From positions 44,917,575 to 44,981,574 of the forward strand of contig CM035163.1 in the NCBI GenBank assembly GCA_020205615.1: a stretch of 64,000 bases of DNA, read 5' to 3'. How positions within the stretch are numbered: position 1 is the stretch's first letter; the number at the start of each line of letters is the position of its first letter. The notes below the pieces were generated by a model. That model saw only the letters and a list, made by a program, of their open reading frames with translations. It was not told the DNA's origin and searched no databases. Made by a program: the position numbers and the translations under genes. Source of the stretch: Panax quinquefolius (Eukaryota; Streptophyta; Magnoliopsida; Apiales; Araliaceae). Shown here one piece after another: positions 60,932 through 64,000 of the stretch.

Positions 60932-61482
60932 ACAGAGTATGGAAAAAAATATTATTTCTTACGAGTATTGAACAAACATAATATCCCTTACGACTTTTGA
61001 ATGAAAATAATATTCCTTACGAATATTGAACGAAGATAAGATTCCTTAGGAATATAAAACGAGGATAATATTTCTTGCGAATATGGAACGAAATAAAATT
61101 TCTTACGAATACGAAAAATAATATCGTAAGCGAATATGAAATAAATAATATCCCTTACTTTAAAAAGGAGAGTATTCCAACTGGTATAGCGGTGATATTC
61201 TTGAAGAAAACTTATATTGTTTTCTACGCTCAAAGCTTCCTTAAACTCTAAAGAAATACGCTTAATATTATAGAAGAAGAATTTTTTGGTGTAATTTTCA
61301 ATTCTAAACTAAGCATCTTATTTGTAGGAGAATGGAAGGATAATATTTAGAAAAGTTTTTCACGGACCAACAGTAAAGCCATCACGGGCGCACAAATCGT
61401 CTGAAAAAAAATTTTGAATTCACTATGCAAATACTATGCATAATAAAATATAATATATTCTATTTTTTACAAAATATAACAC

Positions 61483-61529
<47 letters not shown>

Positions 61530-62489
61530 CCTTTGCCTTACTAGCAAAGGCATACACCACACACACACACTAAAATTACATATTCCATACACACATGTCA
61601 AATATATATATTAATCACACCTACACACACAAATCCCCACCGTGAACCCCCCCAATTATCATTTTTCCATCAGAAAACATATATATATATATAATACATA
61701 TATATATAAATAAAAATGAGATAACTTCTCCCAACTATTTTGAAAAAATGGGTAAGTGGGGGTCCAAATAACACACCAAAATTTACAACAAATACTTCAT
61801 AAAAATTCCATCAATATTTTTAACAATATTTATTCATCATTATTATAACCCGTAATATTAACAACCAGATCGTTTCCAGGAAAGAGGGGGCTTTCCGATA
61901 AGGATTTCTCTCTATTGGCGCGCAATTAGGTAACCAAACTCATTTCCTCAACAGAACTTTCTAGACATTGTTAATTATGCAAATAATAATATGAATAACT
62001 TGTCATCTCAATTATTGATTTAATAATATAATATATTGTGACATTAATTAAATCAAATAACGTGAGATACCATGCAGCAATTATTGTGGCAATAATTGAA
62101 ATAAACTGAGTGACTTCTCACGTAAGCATTAATAATCAATATTGTGTGCTACTATGCAACCACGCATATTACTGTACCTTTATCACCGGGTATTTCAACA
62201 GTTAACGGTAAAACTTTCGCCGTTATTTTCATAAAAAGATATTTATGTCGTTTTTTAACTCCGATAATAATTCCATTGTGGGGTCCACCAATGATTGTGC
62301 CGTCGTACGAATATTTCCTGTTAAAACGAATATTTCCCGATCAATCAAATATTTTATAACAACTTGTATAGTTTGCAAAATTTATAAATACTACCCACAA
62401 CTATAACATTATATCAAATTCACACCTTAATATTCAAAAATATATTTCGAGAAAAATTAATCTTTATTTATGAAAGTTGGGGTCTTACA
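60932..62489 (-). repeat. Element A 5' LTR, outer segment
   Basis: Starts within a block of attccttacgaatattgaacga-type units (60,950-61,140), continues through TA and CA microsatellites (61,489-61,527, 61,557-61,572) and the copy of 4,661-5,585, and ends ggggtcttaca at 62,489. cataa (62,490-62,494) is the likely outer target site, with no surviving partner. Confidence 0.85.
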
Positions 62490-64000
62490 CATAACATCCA
62501 TTAAAAAATAATGTTAAACAACTTCCCTACACATGCTTGCATGTATTAGAATTATTTGCACGTAGCTAGTAAAACTCTCTACTTAGAAACTCCTTTTAGT
62601 TCATGCGTGAGTAGTTTATAACTAAATAATAATATTTATTACATTAATCCAGCCTTTTCTAAAGTCACGATGCTATCTCCGAATCCGAAGACATCTTTTG
62701 AAGTCAAAGACGTCATTTTCGAAGTCGAAGACATCTTCCAAAGTCAAAGACGTCATCTCTGAACCCGAAGTCATCTTTTAAAGTTGAAGACATCATCTCT
62801 GAACCTGAAGACATCTTTCGAAGTCAAAGACGTCATCTTCGAAGTCGAAGACATCTTTCGAAGTCGAAGACGTCATCTCCGAAGTCAAAGACATTTTTCG
62901 AAGTTAGCTCTTCAGAACAGCTTCAGTCTCTGGGGATTATGACCGCTACTTCAGTTGGTCCTTCTATCCCGACTCCTAACTAACTCCTCCTCAGACTCCA
63001 TAGCTAGCTATACTACGAGTCTAACTAGACGTGTGATCATGTCTATTCTCTCTAGAGGCATACAGTAATTTATTATTTAAAAGTTCACAAAATTTATCGA
63101 GTTTGGGTTTGCTAACTAGGAGGTAAGGACCCGAAAGGAAAAATAACAGTTTTTGAGGCATGCCATGCAATTTGGCTTGGGTCTATTTTACTTTGGCAGA
63201 GTCTAAGTTCTTTGGTTTGGTGGGTTAATTCATGGGTACACAGATAGCCGACATATCACTTTATTCAAGTTACTTAGTCAGTTTAATGCTTATAATGTTG
63301 GGTCTTGGATACACCTATCATGATGACTAATAAGACTTTTCCAAATACATACTATATTACTTACCCAAAAGAATTAACTAGCTAAAATTGATAGGTAATA
63401 TTTAAGGTAATAAGGTCATACCTTTATGCCTTACAATTGTTTCTCCTAGATTCTGCCTTCCCGAACAGCAAGAGCTTCCTGAGTCTTCTTCTTTTCTCTC
63501 AACTCTCTTTGGCTCTCTCTATACTAGAACATATCAACTAAAATGTGGCAAATTCCACCAACACTCTAAGGCTCCTATTTATAGAAAAATCATTATCCAA
63601 TAATGGGGGTATTAACCAAGGGTAAAAGTGGAGTTGGTGCAAATTTCTACCAACCCACGCTATTCCTACACTATTCCTAGTACTTGCACCATCATTTCCC
63701 CCACGTGGACTCTGCTTGACAGCTCAATTAGCTTGAAAGAAATCAGTATTTGGCAAGAGGGAGGGGCCTAATCGGTCATGGGGCTTATTGCCCTATGTTA
63801 CATTTTTATTTCATCCACAATTTGTACCATAAGCTAGTATATTAGCTCCCTAATTGTATACACATACACATACCCATATAATTATATGACCCAAGTGTAT
63901 TGGGCTAATCCAATAAAATACCCCTTGGGCTGCTAGCATAATATTAATCAAATTTTGGATCAAATACCCATTGGGCTCTCCCTAAGTTAAATCAAGTTTG
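62490..64000. other. Right flank, probably part of another LTR
   Basis: No ORF. The minus strand has TATAAATA (63,576-63,583) followed by a purine/pyrimidine-rich leader with agagagagcc and agaagaagac stretches, in the same context (ttttctataaatagga) as the D and G LTRs, and upstream text of the type gtgcaagta...gttggtgcaa resembling G. That suggests a related LTR whose ends lie outside the window. Confidence 0.4.
62676..62905. repeat. Minisatellite of about 18-22 bp units with GACGTC cores
   Basis: Around a dozen imperfect copies of ttcgaagtcgaagacatc; alternate units read agacgtcat. The period varies slightly, so copy boundaries are approximate. Confidence 0.85.

Larger units (their letters stand above)
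4661..62489 (-). mobile_element. Element A: Ty3/gypsy chromovirus-like LTR element, outer host of the nest
   Basis: This span is A plus everything inserted in it. A's own pieces are 4,661-5,839, 24,634-27,339, 49,258-50,286 and 60,932-62,489. In minus-strand order: 5' LTR (62,489 down to 27,106), tRNA-Met-type primer site (27,092-27,105), gag with zinc knuckles, protease, a little RNase H, the integrase C-terminal end with chromodomain-like tail, polypurine tract (5,586-5,598) and 3' LTR. Two internal deletions removed the reverse transcriptase and the integrase core, so A is defective. The 4,661-5,585 stretch matches about 61,490-62,489 nearly base for base, as expected for paired LTRs. Its 3' LTR is truncated at a TA repeat, so no TSD can be checked. 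Confidence 0.8.

Overview
This is a nuclear plant sequence, most likely from a eudicot. It carries a FAR1/FHY3-related gene remnant with GT-AG introns, a plant UPL3-type exon, long AT-rich intergenic DNA and layered Ty1/copia and Ty3/gypsy LTR retrotransposons. No bacterial-type gene organisation is present, and I found no tRNA or rRNA gene and no CRISPR array. Nothing fixes the species.

Layout. 1-4,660: older low-copy DNA with a broken minus-strand FAR1-related (FRS) gene (1,525-3,890, probable leader exon near 4,358-4,530) and a lone exon resembling the HECT ubiquitin ligase UPL3 (501-624). 4,661-62,489: one nested block of retrotransposons. 62,490-64,000: flank with a minisatellite and a minus-strand TATA/leader that looks like part of yet another LTR.

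Nesting, worked out from rejoined reading frames, LTR ends and target-site duplications (TSDs). Element A is a minus-strand Ty3/gypsy chromovirus-like element and the outer host. Its pieces are 4,661-5,839, 24,634-27,339, 49,258-50,286 and 60,932-62,489. Its pol is hit by a TRIM remnant plus element B (TSD GTTAT at 5,835 and 24,634). B is a plus-strand SIRE-like copia with an env-like region (6,125-24,633). B's integrase is hit by F (8,963-18,018, copia, TSD AGAAC). A's 5' LTR is hit by C (27,340-49,257, copia of the same family as F, TSD tctgt/tatgt). C's 3' LTR is hit by D (35,450-47,880, complete gypsy chromovirus, TSD AGATC). A's 5' LTR is also hit by E (50,287-60,931, minus-strand A-related element with only about 350 internal bases). 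E's 3' LTR is hit by G (52,490-56,572, a 4.1-kb plus-strand solo LTR, TSD AATAA).

Function. No element keeps an intact gag-pol. C is closest, with one frame over 3.3 kb broken by four stops; D is next, with several stops and a few frameshifts. F has a similar LTR pair but ruined coding, and E has no coding at all, so both look like non-autonomous elements moved in trans. The most unusual signals are non-coding or accessory. Four leader hairpins in F and C keep their stems and order but differ in all four loops between elements. F carries an array of A/T-stem hairpins with GGAG loops. D has an intact 218-codon coiled-coil ORF between the primer-binding site and gag. Twin 13-bp palindromes lie upstream of D's TATA box. 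A GC-rich block differs strongly between D's two LTRs.
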